IMG/VR virus record: IMGVR_UViG_3300029267_002381
Coordinates: 1-62,371 of that record
Source of the DNA: a virus
Reading direction: 5' to 3' (one strand)
DNA: 62,371 bases
The position numbers and the translations under genes were made by a program. Position 1 is the stretch's first letter. The number at the start of each line of letters is the position of its first letter. Shown one piece after another: positions 1 to 7,418 of this stretch. The notes beneath the pieces are model-generated. The model worked only from the letters and a program-made list of their open reading frames with translations, did not search any database and was not told the DNA's origin.

Positions 1-144
1 ATTAATTGACGGTATCCGGCACTGGAACGAAGAAAGGGGACACATTCATTCACAATTACTTATTGATATGGGAGTTGTTGCACGGGCCGGCCAGCTAACC
101 TTATGGATTTTGGCATTTTTATTACTTCTAATCAAGTTTACAAT
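1..144. repeat. Terminal direct repeat, left copy
   Basis: Identical to 62228-62371. The gene starting at 62028 reads through this sequence and stops at 146-148, so the two ends overlap and the molecule closes at 62,227 unique bases. It could be an assembly overlap of a circular or permuted genome, or a true terminal redundancy; sequence alone cannot decide. Confidence 0.95.
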
Positions 145-148
145 ATAA
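2..148 (+). CDS. C-terminal part of small HTH/membrane protein (continues from 62028)
   Basis: This is the end of the gene that begins at 62028 and crosses the contig junction. The codons 2-148 encode the last part, ending in a hydrophobic helix (LTLWILAFLLLLIKF) and a TAA stop. The next gene's ribosome-binding site (AAGGAGA) overlaps the stop, so they are likely cotranscribed. See the 62028 entry for the full product. Confidence 0.8.
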   Translation, partial: LIDGIRHWNEERGHIHSQLLIDMGVVARAGQLTLWILAFLLLLIKFTI

Positions 149-158
149 GGAGAATGTT

Positions 159-662
159 TTGAAAGAAAGTCGACGTGAATTCATCAAGAACCTTTTAGAG
201 GGATCACTGGCTACTGTTTTTGGTGCTTTGGTTGCCTGTTTAAAATCGCCCACCAAAACAGAACAATCCGAACGAATCGAGAATCCGACGAAAACTGTTT
301 ATCACTACACCCCATGCTATTGGGATAAGTTTTTAGAAGATGTCAACAGTATGACAGAGGGGGAAGCGAAGGATTGGATTTCTAAGATTGTTCAGCGTGT
401 TTTCATGCACGATCAAGAAAAGGTATCGGCGGGGATAAAGAGAACGGTTTATGATAATTACGGATTCAGTTCCGGCACATACACCGATACCATTAACGCC
501 ATGTCAGAGCAGAAAGCAAAGAACTTCATCATCGACATGGTGGGTTGCGTTTTTACTGAGAACACATTCAAGCATTGTGAAAAATATTATAAGGCACTTT
601 GTGGTTCTTGGAGAACCTGCGCTGGATTTCCGTTTTCATGTCCAAATTGTGTGCCGGCGTGA
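159..662 (+). CDS. Predicted Tat-exported lipoprotein
   Basis: 167 residues from a TTG start placed 5 bases after AGGAGA. The N-terminus has a twin-arginine motif (SRREFIK, residues 4-10), a hydrophobic stretch, and a lipobox-like LVAC near residue 27, so the mature protein would be lipid-anchored after export in a folded state. The mature part holds several Cys, with a Cys-rich end (C-x6-C-x6-C-x2-C). No enzyme family is recognised. The location in the early rightward operon, downstream of the repressor control region, suggests a role at the envelope during lysogeny or early infection, for example superinfection exclusion; that role is inference. A Tat lipoprotein in a phage is unusual. Confidence 0.72.
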   Translation: MKESRREFIKNLLEGSLATVFGALVACLKSPTKTEQSERIENPTKTVYHYTPCYWDKFLEDVNSMTEGEAKDWISKIVQRVFMHDQEKVSAGIKRTVYDNYGFSSGTYTDTINAMSEQKAKNFIIDMVGCVFTENTFKHCEKYYKALCGSWRTCAGFPFSCPNCVPA

Positions 663-669
663 GGGGATC

Positions 670-814
670 AATGCTTATCACCTGCTACAGAACTCCAATC
701 TCCCAAATCTTCTTGATTGGGATTTGGGGAAAGTGGATTGATTATCTATCACGATTCCGGATCCGGAGAGAGCGGAAACATTTTACAATCTATTTAAGAA
801 AGAGGGGGTTATGA
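670..814 (+). CDS. Small ORF of unknown function
   Basis: 47 residues, starting at an ATG 5 bases after GAGGGG and overlapping the next gene by ATGA, which suggests translational coupling. The first half is hydrophobic (SQIFLIGIWGKW) and the second half is very basic. It resembles nothing I recognise, and the call rests on the ribosome-binding site and packing only. Confidence 0.4.
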
Positions 815-1077
815 TGGTTGAAATACCAATGACAGTGCCGGATGCAGAGGAGAGATTTCTTGCGCGGAGGGCTTTATATAGAATTTGGCTTAAACATCAC
901 AGCGATCTTGATAAAGAATCTATGCGCGCCATCAAACGAGTACTCGGCAATATAGCCGAAATATGTCCTCAGTGTTTTGAGAATCGACACAATGATCAAA
1001 TCTTTAAGCGGACGGGTCTTTGTACTCAATGCACCGGACAGAACGCTTCGGATGAAAGCGAAGATTTTAAAGTTTAG
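811..1077 (+). CDS. Small zinc-ribbon-like protein
   Basis: 88 residues, with ATG at 811 or 814 after GAGGGGG. The C-terminal part has CPQC and CTQC pairs about 17 residues apart, a four-Cys treble-clef or ribbon site. The N-terminal half is helical and charged. Short zinc proteins like this are common phage accessory genes and often bind DNA or a host protein; the target is unknown. An open frame extends upstream to 742 without a usual start codon. Confidence 0.7.
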   Translation: MMVEIPMTVPDAEERFLARRALYRIWLKHHSDLDKESMRAIKRVLGNIAEICPQCFENRHNDQIFKRTGLCTQCTGQNASDESEDFKV

Positions 1078-1086
1078 GAGGGAGCC

Positions 1087-1857
1087 ATGTGTCAATTTTT
1101 TAGCGGAATCATCACACGCGAGAAAACCCTATGGGATTATTATAATGATTCCCATGAGGAGCTTATCCGCAAATATAAATTGAACGACAATACCCATGAT
1201 CCTGATTTTGTGCGTGTTGAGCTACTCCCACAAGATAATGACATTTTCAACCACGACATAAAAAACTGGAAACTTAAGGTTGACCAAGATTATCGACCAG
1301 AATGGTTTAATGAGAAATTCGCAGAACAGGAAATGAAAAAAGCCATTAAAAAAGTTTTCAAAAAGACGTTTTTAATGGATCAAAAAATTGACGAGTTAAT
1401 TAATCAACACATACGATTCGCAAAAAATGTAATTATAAATCGGATGCAAAGCTCCCGGGTCGGCGTGATGGGGGGAAGCTCCCGGGTCGGCGTGATGGGG
1501 GGAAGCTCCCGGGTCGGCGTGATGGGGGAAAGCTCCCAGGTCGGCGTGATGGGGGAAAGCTCCCAGGTCGGCGTGATGAGAGGAGGCTCCCAGGTCGGCG
1601 AGATGTGGGGGAGCTCCCAGGTCGGCGAGATGAGGGAAAGCTCCCAGGTCGGCGAGATGTGGGGGAGCTCCCAGGTCGGCGAGATGAGGGAAAGCTCCCA
1701 GGTCGGCGTGATGGGGGGAAGCTCCCAGGTCAAAAAATATAATAAAACTGTCAAGGTTAATAATCAATACGATAAATCGCTTGTTATTGAATATTCGGGT
1801 GATAGTGTGATCATTATAACACCAAACAAAGATACAAAATTGAAGAAATTGAAATGA
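1087..1857 (+). CDS. Repeat protein with nine-residue tandem repeats
   Basis: 256 residues. Residues 1-121 form a charged N-terminal domain (starts MCQFFSGIITREKTLWD) of a type I associate with phage proteins carrying solenoid-like repeats. From residue 122 come ten copies of SSxVGxMxx plus a partial copy, then a basic tail with a beta-rich segment (SLVIEYSGDSVIIITP). Val and Met recur at fixed positions while flanking residues vary between R/Q, V/E and G/R/W/E, as in a beta-solenoid with a constant core and variable face. AGGAGGGAGCCATG precedes this gene and the same string precedes the next, so the gene looks like a cassette. Function unknown. Confidence 0.85.
   Translation: MCQFFSGIITREKTLWDYYNDSHEELIRKYKLNDNTHDPDFVRVELLPQDNDIFNHDIKNWKLKVDQDYRPEWFNEKFAEQEMKKAIKKVFKKTFLMDQKIDELINQHIRFAKNVIINRMQSSRVGVMGGSSRVGVMGGSSRVGVMGESSQVGVMGESSQVGVMRGGSQVGEMWGSSQVGEMRESSQVGEMWGSSQVGEMRESSQVGVMGGSSQVKKYNKTVKVNNQYDKSLVIEYSGDSVIIITPNKDTKLKKLK
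1450..1731 (+). repeat. 27-bp tandem repeat array, ten units plus a partial
   Basis: Units start at 1450 and recur every 27 bases to 1719, then a 12-base partial copy. Units 6-7 and 8-9 form a 54-bp higher-order repeat. Seven columns vary, and each variable column has A in at least one unit. The array is in frame with the gene at 1087 and is far more GC-rich than its surroundings. Unit number could change by slippage or unequal recombination without shifting frame. Confidence 0.97.
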
Positions 1858-1867
1858 GGAGGGAGCC

Positions 1868-2221
1868 ATGGAAATAACAGAGAAAGTACGCAAAGTCATA
1901 CAACAGGAAACTGAGCGAGTCATTATTCAATCTCTTGACATGCAGAACAAATTGACCGCCGCGCGATTGCGAATCATCAACTTAGAACAACTCATACAGA
2001 GCATTGAAATCACCAATGGATCAATAACGGCACCCGAAACCACATGGAGAATGATAGAACACGAGCAAGGCAACATCAAGAAATTGAATGAAATCCGGTA
2101 CAAACAGAAACTTCCTTATAATACCGAAGAAGAAGATGCACGGCTTGACGCCGAAGAACGACTTTTAAGCATAGGCGTCCAACAGTGTCATGAAGATGGG
2201 AAAGGCCAAGCAGAGCGATGA
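1868..2221 (+). CDS. Coiled-coil protein of unknown function
   Basis: 117 residues after GGAGGGAGCC. It is mostly charged alpha-helix with heptad-like Leu/Ile spacing (residues 1-50 and 70-100), so probably an oligomeric soluble protein. It ends with ATGA overlap onto the next small ORF. No family recognised. Confidence 0.75.
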   Translation: MEITEKVRKVIQQETERVIIQSLDMQNKLTAARLRIINLEQLIQSIEITNGSITAPETTWRMIEHEQGNIKKLNEIRYKQKLPYNTEEEDARLDAEERLLSIGVQQCHEDGKGQAER

Positions 2222-2379
2222 TGATGAAAACGCCTCGTTATATGTCGGCTGTAATACACTTGGACGCCTTACAGGTTTTTAGTTGGCGACAACTAAAGAT
2301 GGTAGCCCCCAGGAAGGTGCAAGACCTTCACATATCAATGAGTCATACAGATTGTCTGATCTCTGCTTGGTCATATTAA
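2218..2379 (+). CDS. 53-residue ORF with hairpin-rich coding DNA
   Basis: Starts at a run of three ATGs overlapping the previous stop and ends at the TAA just before the AAAGGAGGG of the next gene, so it fills the gap exactly. There is no good Shine-Dalgarno site. The DNA could also fold into CTGTAA/TTACAG, a perfect 8-bp TTTAGTTG/CAACTAAA hairpin with a GCGA loop (about 2278-2297), and GAAGGT/ACCTTC (about 2313-2329). It may be a gene, a structured leader of the next gene, or both. Confidence 0.45.
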   Translation: MMMKTPRYMSAVIHLDALQVFSWRQLKMVAPRKVQDLHISMSHTDCLISAWSY

Positions 2380-2393
2380 AGGAGGGAATAAAA

Positions 2394-2945
2394 ATGGAAG
2401 TCGAAATTTATCAAGAAAAAGGCATCGGCGTTCAGCCAGAAGTAGATCAAGAATACAAAGAGTTGGTGGAGGAGCTTGGTCTTGAGGGACAAAAAAAACT
2501 TATTAGCGAATCGCCAGAGGACTCCATTATTCCATTTCAAAAAATGGAGCCAAACATTAAAACAATTTGGAGGGCCTATTGTCCAGGGAAGAAAAGTTTG
2601 GATGATTATGATGCAGGTCTCATCCCTCTGCAAATTCTTGGTGTCGTGAAACTCGCAGAAGAAAAAGGATATTTCAAGAAGTTTGTTGTCTGGACCGAGT
2701 TTGAAAACGATCCCGATCCGATTCTTGTCGGAGTCACAGATGATAGCAAAGAATATCTCCTTGGCCGATGGGGGGAAAGCTTAAAGCCTTGGCCCGAAAT
2801 AGTAAAATTAGCAAAAGAAAAATGGATTAATAAAGTGCGGGCGAAGCTCGAAAAAGAAATCCGCGAAAACCAATTAACATTAGATACTTTGGAGGGTGTC
2901 GCCGAGAGACACTTTGCGGGAGAACATACGGGAATTTATATATAA
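2394..2945 (+). CDS. Phage protein of unknown function
   Basis: 183 residues; the ATG at 2394 follows AAAGGAGGG and is preferred over an in-frame TTG at 2283. A soluble alpha/beta protein, with a middle part resembling a conserved phage domain (CPGKKSLDDYDAGLIPLQIL; LLGRWGESLKPWPEIVKLA). The position just before the annealing protein suggests a part in replication or recombination, but the function is unknown. Confidence 0.8.
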   Translation: MEVEIYQEKGIGVQPEVDQEYKELVEELGLEGQKKLISESPEDSIIPFQKMEPNIKTIWRAYCPGKKSLDDYDAGLIPLQILGVVKLAEEKGYFKKFVVWTEFENDPDPILVGVTDDSKEYLLGRWGESLKPWPEIVKLAKEKWINKVRAKLEKEIRENQLTLDTLEGVAERHFAGEHTGIYI

Positions 2946-3019
2946 CATCACTTCTCCGGCCTCCTGTCTCTCCCTCTCAAGATAGGGGGTCGGGGATAAT
3001 ATCTTGGAGGGAAAAGAAA

Positions 3020-3787
3020 ATGAAAGACGTAGAAACTACAGAAGAAATTTTGCCAGCAACACAAGAATTGCCCGCACTTCAACACGGTGTTTTTGCGGAT
3101 GACCCTCTCATTGCCATTGAACAGGCCGAAGCTTTGGTAAGGGCCGTTTCATCGAGATGTGTAGGACCAAAATTCGTATGTAAAATTAAAGGTAGGGATT
3201 ATCCAAAAGTTGAATGGTGGACAACGGTAGGGGCCGTTCTTAATCTTTTCCCCGTTATTCTATCGGCAGAACGAGTTGATAGAGACAATGGAGAATATCT
3301 CTATCTCGCCAAAGTTGAGGTACGCCGAGACGGAAACGTGGTCACTTCCGCAGAAGCGATTTGCTCAAACGCTGAGAAGCGATGGAACTACGCCGACGAA
3401 TACGCTATCAAGTCAATGGCACAGACAAGGGCTGTAGCAAAGGCATATCGTATTGGCCTTTCGTTTCTGGCGACCCTCGCCGGACTCGAAGCGACACCAG
3501 CCGAAGAAGTTCCTCCAAATGGGTTTGAATCACCACCCAAGAAGAAACCAGAGAAAAAATTCGACACAGAACACAAGAAATTCGCCAAGCGAATGCACAA
3601 TTATTTTCTCGCAAAAGCCAATGAATCGGACGAGGGCGCACAAAAGCTATTCATAGCCTTGTTGAAAGACCTTGATATTACTGGAAAGAAAATGTTCAAC
3701 GACCTGACTAACGGACAGATAGACCAAATGTGGATGAAGATATGCCACAAGGTCGAAGATTTTGAGAAAGCAACGACGGCGAAATGA
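3020..3787 (+). CDS. Probable single-strand annealing (Rad52/ERF-like) protein
   Basis: 255 residues after TTGGAGGG. The N-terminal 170 residues carry a pattern I associate with phage recombination proteins: a KVEWWTTVGAVL segment, a beta-rich middle (YLAKVEVRRDG), then SMAQTRAVAKAYR and a Thr-Pro-Ala-Glu-Glu end of domain. A Lys/Pro linker (PPKKKPEKK) leads to a helical C-terminal domain. Such proteins pair complementary single strands during phage recombination. The family call is from memory of sequence style, not a search, so it is moderate. Confidence 0.5.
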   Translation: MKDVETTEEILPATQELPALQHGVFADDPLIAIEQAEALVRAVSSRCVGPKFVCKIKGRDYPKVEWWTTVGAVLNLFPVILSAERVDRDNGEYLYLAKVEVRRDGNVVTSAEAICSNAEKRWNYADEYAIKSMAQTRAVAKAYRIGLSFLATLAGLEATPAEEVPPNGFESPPKKKPEKKFDTEHKKFAKRMHNYFLAKANESDEGAQKLFIALLKDLDITGKKMFNDLTNGQIDQMWMKICHKVEDFEKATTAK

Positions 3788-3792
3788 GAATG

Positions 3793-3871
3793 CCACCGGC
3801 CCACTTAAAATCTACTGACAGTCCACCGGTGAGGAGGTTTGACTAAAAGCAGTAGGTTTGTGGGCCGGTGG
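3793..3871 (+). promoter_or_regulatory. Long nested RNA hairpin
   Basis: Three nested helices: a perfect 12-bp stem CCACCGGCCCAC/GTGGGCCGGTGG (3793-3804 with 3860-3871), CTACTG/CAGTAG (3812-3817 with 3850-3855) and AGTC/GACT (3820-3823 with 3841-3844). It sits between two operon parts and ends just before the AAGGAGG of the next ORF. Candidate cis-acting RNA (attenuator, antiterminator or processing site). A 20-codon frame (3784-3846) also crosses it, but the pairing is too regular to be explained by that. Confidence 0.6.
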
Positions 3872-3889
3872 GGAGGTAAGGAGGACAAG

Positions 3890-3952
3890 ATGGAAAACAC
3901 TATTTTATGGGAAGTCAAAAGATACACTAAAATGGAATTCGAGTATAAATGA
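3890..3952 (+). CDS. 20-residue leader-like ORF
   Basis: ATG 6 bases after a strong AAGGAGG, encoding MENTILWEVKRYTKMEFEYK. It lies right after the nested hairpin and 10 bases before the next gene, whose ribosome-binding site overlaps its stop. It may be a real microprotein or a leader peptide. Confidence 0.4.
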   Translation: MENTILWEVKRYTKMEFEYK

Positions 3953-3962
3953 GGAGTAAAAA

Positions 3963-4151
3963 ATGGAACTCATTGAAGGCCGTTATTATTGGTATAAAGA
4001 CAGTGTAAGATTTCAATATCCTGTAATTTGTCAAATTGGCCCAAATGGAATTGCCTATCCTGCATATAGAATTAATGGGATGAAAATTGATAATTTGCCA
4101 GGCCAATGGTCATTAATACCGGAGCCGAAAAAGTGGATGTCATTGAAATAG
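3963..4151 (+). CDS. Small basic protein, possible SH3-like fold
   Basis: 62 residues after GAGGAG. Aromatic-rich and beta-rich (GRYYWYKDSVRFQYPVICQI), ending KKWMSLK. Its end overlaps the start of the next gene by 19 bases. No family assigned. Confidence 0.7.
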   Translation: MELIEGRYYWYKDSVRFQYPVICQIGPNGIAYPAYRINGMKIDNLPGQWSLIPEPKKWMSLK

Positions 4152-4492
4152 CAGAAAGAATAGACGAGAAAATCCGACAGCTTGAACGTGGGCGCGCCGA
4201 ACTCAAGAAGCGTGGTGACGCAAGTGCTAAGGCAATAAGTGACTACCGGAAAGAACGCGCTAAGGTTATAATGCAACTCAGAAACGGTGTTGAATTTGAA
4301 CTCGACGACGTTAAGATAAAAAACCCGTCCGTTTCAATTACAGATAATCTCGCACGTGGGATTTGTTGGAAAGAAAAATTAGCTGAACAGCTTGCAATCA
4401 ATCAATATACAACCGCCATTAATGGTATGAAAGCACTTACCGCAGAACTTAACGGACTCCAATCTATTTATAGGCATTTGGAGGAGAAATGA
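4133..4492 (+). CDS. Conserved phage protein, helical
   Basis: 119 residues. I prefer the GTG at 4133, 8 bases after GGAG, over the ATG at 4106, which would overlap the previous gene deeply. The protein is a long charged helix (IAERIDEKIRQLERGRAELKK) followed by a conserved-looking block ENPSVSITDNLARGICWKEK-like (here KNPSVSITDNLARGICW) and a final helix. It resembles a family common in phage replication regions, with no known activity. Confidence 0.7.
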   Translation: MDVIEIAERIDEKIRQLERGRAELKKRGDASAKAISDYRKERAKVIMQLRNGVEFELDDVKIKNPSVSITDNLARGICWKEKLAEQLAINQYTTAINGMKALTAELNGLQSIYRHLEEK

Positions 4493-4671
4493 GCGCAGAG
4501 CTTACCGAAACAGAACTTATCATATGGCGGGAATGCGTTCAACAGGGCAGAGATGCTTATCGTTTTGGTAAATCTGAAAAAGACAATCCTCATCATGATA
4601 TAAATTCAATCGAATATCAAGCCTGGCTACAGGGATGGCATTGGGAAGAACGGGAATCAGACGGTATGTGA
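4489..4671 (+). CDS. RMF-like small protein
   Basis: 60 residues, coupled to the previous gene by ATGA. The core GRDAYRFGKSEKDNPHHD...YQAWLQGWHW follows the pattern of ribosome modulation factor relatives (GxxAxxxGxxxxxxP...W..GW). RMF binds ribosomes and promotes hibernation; phage-encoded relatives exist but their role is unclear. The match is to pattern only. Confidence 0.6.
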   Translation: MSAELTETELIIWRECVQQGRDAYRFGKSEKDNPHHDINSIEYQAWLQGWHWEERESDGM

Positions 4672-4682
4672 AAGGAAAGAAC

Positions 4683-4895
4683 ATGTTGATAATCGCTTTT
4701 CATAATGATGGAACTGGAAATAATAGAATTGCAAATTATGATTATACAGTTTATGTAAATACAAGCATAATAGATTCTGGCCGAATTGAAAAACACGATA
4801 GAACCTGTGGGTGGGAGGGTTTGCTCCGGGATTTATTGGATGACAGGGATAGAGAAATAGAAGCGTCATCCCAAAGCCCTAAAAACACCAAATAA
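4683..4895 (+). CDS. Small protein of unknown function
   Basis: 70 residues; ATG 5 bases after AGGAAAG. It starts with a beta-strand (MLIIAFHNDG) and has a WEGLLRDLLDDRDREIE helix at the end. No family recognised. Confidence 0.6.
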   Translation: MLIIAFHNDGTGNNRIANYDYTVYVNTSIIDSGRIEKHDRTCGWEGLLRDLLDDRDREIEASSQSPKNTK

Positions 4896-4973
4896 CGGCA
4901 TTTTAAAAAATGAACAGCCTCAGCAACATTTTAAAAAATAAAATCCCGTAGACGCTAAGTTAAGCGGTTTAAA

Positions 4974-5453
4974 ATGACTTTTGTGGTAGAGACACCGACA
5001 TTGTTTGATACTGGCAAGAAAGTCCGCAAATGCAAATGTGGTTGTGGCCGGAGCCTTGAAGGTTTTCACGGCAAACGAGAGATTCATCCCGACTGTGAGG
5101 AGCGGTGCGATAGACTGAGACGTGAGGCAAGACGCAGACAGATTGAAGAAGAACGAAAGGCCCGTGCCGAAGAAAAGTTCCTGAAATTCCATCGAGAGAA
5201 TCCGCACGTTTACAGAATCATCCTTGAAAAGACTTGGAAGCTTTGGCACGCCGGTCACCGACACCACGGAATGAAAGCAATCTTTGAATCTATACGCTGG
5301 GATCAGAAGGTTGGAACTATCAGCGACGACTTTAAACTGAACAATAATTTTACACCTTTTTACGCAAGATTAATCATGGAAAACGAACCGAAGTTAAGGG
5401 GATTTTTTCAGACGAGGGAGAACAATGGGAAACGCAATGAAGGCAATGTTTGA
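4974..5453 (+). CDS. Conserved phage protein with N-terminal zinc site
   Basis: 159 residues. An N-terminal CKCGCG plus a HxxC (IHPDCEERC) likely binds zinc, a basic coiled coil follows (residues 42-72), then a block I know from many phages: FLKFHRENPHVYR, MKAIFESIRWDQ and LNNNFTPFYARLIMENEP. The function of that family is unknown. No clear ribosome-binding site precedes the start. The gap upstream has two copies of CATTTTAAAAAAT. Confidence 0.75.
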   Translation: MTFVVETPTLFDTGKKVRKCKCGCGRSLEGFHGKREIHPDCEERCDRLRREARRRQIEEERKARAEEKFLKFHRENPHVYRIILEKTWKLWHAGHRHHGMKAIFESIRWDQKVGTISDDFKLNNNFTPFYARLIMENEPKLRGFFQTRENNGKRNEGNV

Positions 5454-5688
5454 TAAATGGGTTTTAGACGTTACATTTTGGAACCCACAAGAAGAAATGC
5501 CAACATTCATTCCAATCGAATCAAACGGGGATTTAGTAATTGGCATGAATTGTATGGGATTCTGTCCTGGAGAACTCATTGGTATCGTACATTTGGACGG
5601 CCAAGAAAAAGTAAACAAGTGGTATGAAAACGAACATAACAAAAAATTATTTGAACAATATCAAAAAGAAGCAGGAAAAATGCCATGA
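5425..5688 (+). CDS. Small phage protein of unknown function
   Basis: 87 residues from ATG after GAGGGAG, starting inside the previous gene and overlapping the next by ATGA. Beta-rich with conserved-looking GDLVIGMNCMGFCPGELIG. No family assigned. Confidence 0.7.
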   Translation: MGNAMKAMFDKWVLDVTFWNPQEEMPTFIPIESNGDLVIGMNCMGFCPGELIGIVHLDGQEKVNKWYENEHNKKLFEQYQKEAGKMP

Positions 5689-5843
5689 CCGCCCTCCGTC
5701 GCTTCATCTTCGGGTGGAGCGTGAAAGATTTTAAGTGTGAGTATGGCTATTCAAAAATGTACGAATATGTTCATGGGACAAATGCAAATTGGCGAATAAC
5801 AATTTGGCGCCGTTGGCTAATCCCTGTTTTTGAGGAAACATGA
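5685..5843 (+). CDS. 52-residue ORF
   Basis: Overlaps its neighbours at both ends by ATGA, which is strong evidence for a translated gene in a coupled operon. Basic and aromatic (MTALRRFIFGWSV; WRITIWRRWLIPVF). Function unknown. Confidence 0.6.
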   Translation: MTALRRFIFGWSVKDFKCEYGYSKMYEYVHGTNANWRITIWRRWLIPVFEET

Positions 5844-6541
5844 TTGAACCTTATTACAAAGACGATTGGGTGACGATTTATCACGGCGATTGTTTAGAGA
5901 TCATGTTGGATCTCGAGCAATGTGATTTAATTCTTACGGATCCACCGTATAATTTAGGTAAAAAATACGGGGCTAAATTTAATGATGCTCGAGACCCCGA
6001 TCAATACTGGGAATGGTTTTTAAATGTTTTTGAAAAAGCATTTAAGTTGATTTCAAATGGATATTTTTATATTTCTCATTCTGATAAGGGAGTTTACAGG
6101 GCAAAATCAATACTCGAGACCATCGGTTTTGAATATATCCAGACTCTTATTTGGTGGGGGCCAAATGGATATTCAATGCAATTAAAACGAAAAACGTGGT
6201 CATATCGCCACGAACCAATTCTTTTTATGGGAAAAGGCGAATTGCCGGATCTCGAGGCGGGAGAAAAAGGAATGTGGTATACATCTGTCTTGCCGGTCCC
6301 GAGACCACAATCAAACTTCAAAGAAGGTAGATATCATTTAACCCAAAAACCATTGAAACTATATAAGATTATTTTGCAAAGAACGCCAAGCGATTGTATC
6401 CTCGACCCCTTTCTTGGTTCTGGCACAACCTGTGTAGCAGCCAAACAACTCAACCGTAAATGTATCGGTATCGAGATAGAAGAAAAATACTGTGAAATTG
6501 CAGCAAAGAGATGTAGTCAAGAAGTTTTAGATTTGAGGTAA
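5840..6541 (+). CDS. DNA methyltransferase, N6-adenine/N4-cytosine type
   Basis: 233 residues. It has catalytic DPPY (residues 34-37, LILTDPPYNLG) followed late in the chain by the SAM-binding motif DPFLGSGTTCVAA, the beta-class order for DNA amino-methyltransferases, and IGIEIEEKYCEIA after it. It transfers a methyl from SAM to adenine N6 or cytosine N4 in duplex DNA. No restriction enzyme lies beside it, so it is an orphan enzyme, probably protecting phage DNA or tuning regulation. Confidence 0.92.
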   Translation: MIEPYYKDDWVTIYHGDCLEIMLDLEQCDLILTDPPYNLGKKYGAKFNDARDPDQYWEWFLNVFEKAFKLISNGYFYISHSDKGVYRAKSILETIGFEYIQTLIWWGPNGYSMQLKRKTWSYRHEPILFMGKGELPDLEAGEKGMWYTSVLPVPRPQSNFKEGRYHLTQKPLKLYKIILQRTPSDCILDPFLGSGTTCVAAKQLNRKCIGIEIEEKYCEIAAKRCSQEVLDLR

Positions 6542-6551
6542 TCATGTATAA

Positions 6552-6692
6552 ATGCCCAACGGCGAAAAACACGAATTAGTATACGGATGGAGAAAGCACG
6601 GCATGAGATTACATGATTGTTATCCACCAAATTTTTGTCCTGTCTGTTGGGAAGAAGTTGAGGAAATAGATGACACCACGCAAACGACTTGA
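6552..6692 (+). CDS. 46-residue zinc-binding ORF
   Basis: Begins 10 bases after the methyltransferase stop and overlaps the HNH gene by 23 bases. Carries DCYPPNFCPVCW, a C-x6-C-x2-C group. Its first 23 bases are identical to 53153-53175 in another reading frame, which is odd (see findings). Confidence 0.5.
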   Translation: MPNGEKHELVYGWRKHGMRLHDCYPPNFCPVCWEEVEEIDDTTQTT

Positions 6693-7065
6693 AAAAGAAT
6701 GTGAAGAACTCTGGCGTAAGATTCTTTTAATAAAAGCTGATTATAAGTCTGAACTTTCTGGAATTGCTGGTAAACAGACTGACAAAAATGGAGCTGTTTT
6801 AGATGTTCATCACATCGCCCGAAAACCCAACTACAGACTTAGATATGAACTTGAAAACGGAATAGTCCTAACTAAATGGGAACATCGATACGGAATTCAT
6901 GGCAACCATGAAGAAGAGTACAGAAAAGCCATTAAACGAGTTAAAGGTAAAGATATTTATGAGCGAATGGCTTTATTAAGAAATCAAACCACCCATGATT
7001 TAAGAATGGTTAAAACTTATTTAGAAAAGAAGTTGAAAGAAGTAGAAGAATTTGAGGACGCATGA
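6670..7065 (+). CDS. HNH-type endonuclease, NinG-like
   Basis: 131 residues. The core DVHHIARKPNYRLRYELENGIVL...HRYGIH matches the HNH layout seen in phage recombination nucleases (His pair, LRYxLENGI strand, later His). The usual Cys zinc ligands are absent. Flanking helices are charged. Likely a structure-selective or nicking nuclease in recombination or DNA maturation. Confidence 0.6.
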   Translation: MTPRKRLEKECEELWRKILLIKADYKSELSGIAGKQTDKNGAVLDVHHIARKPNYRLRYELENGIVLTKWEHRYGIHGNHEEEYRKAIKRVKGKDIYERMALLRNQTTHDLRMVKTYLEKKLKEVEEFEDA

Positions 7066-7418
7066 TGGCCTATGGTGATAAATGTACTCATTGTGGAAGA
7101 TGTTGTAAGACTATTCCTTGCGGGATCGGACTTGCATTATTGGGTGATCATCGCCCATGTAAAGCACTTGAGGAAATCGACGGTAAATATTATTGTGGAT
7201 TGGTATTGCACGCAAATAAATATATTGATTTAGGTGAAAACGTTGGATGGAAAGAAGAATTTTTAAAAAAACTATTTTCGCACATGCTCGGTATTGGCAT
7301 GGGATGTTGTATTTGTCCTGAAAATGAATTGATTAAAAACGAAATGCGGGAGAAATTGACATTCAAGAATGCGCTTTATAAAACCGTAGAAGAATTTGAA
7401 AGGTGCGCAATTTTATAA
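7062..7418 (+). CDS. Cys-rich YkgJ-like protein
   Basis: 118 residues, ATGATG start overlapping the HNH gene. The N-terminus has CTHCGRCCKTIPC, the CxxCxxCC signature of YkgJ-type proteins thought to bind zinc or an Fe-S cluster, with further Cys pairs at YYCGL and GCCICPEN. Phages often carry copies; function is unknown. Confidence 0.72.
   Translation: MMAYGDKCTHCGRCCKTIPCGIGLALLGDHRPCKALEEIDGKYYCGLVLHANKYIDLGENVGWKEEFLKKLFSHMLGIGMGCCICPENELIKNEMREKLTFKNALYKTVEEFERCAIL

Noticed and set aside
1-144. Proof of defined direct terminal repeats on the virion DNA
   Set aside because: A repeat of this length is equally expected from assembly of a circular or permuted genome; P22-like terminase suggests headful packaging instead.
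1450-1731. CRISPR array or diversity-generating retroelement target
   Set aside because: Units are contiguous with no spacers, and no reverse transcriptase, template repeat or accessory gene is present.
1396-1923. Long open frames on the minus strand over the 27-bp repeats
   Set aside because: The repeat unit lacks stops in other frames, so these are by-products of the repeat; the plus-strand gene has a ribosome-binding site and fits the operon.
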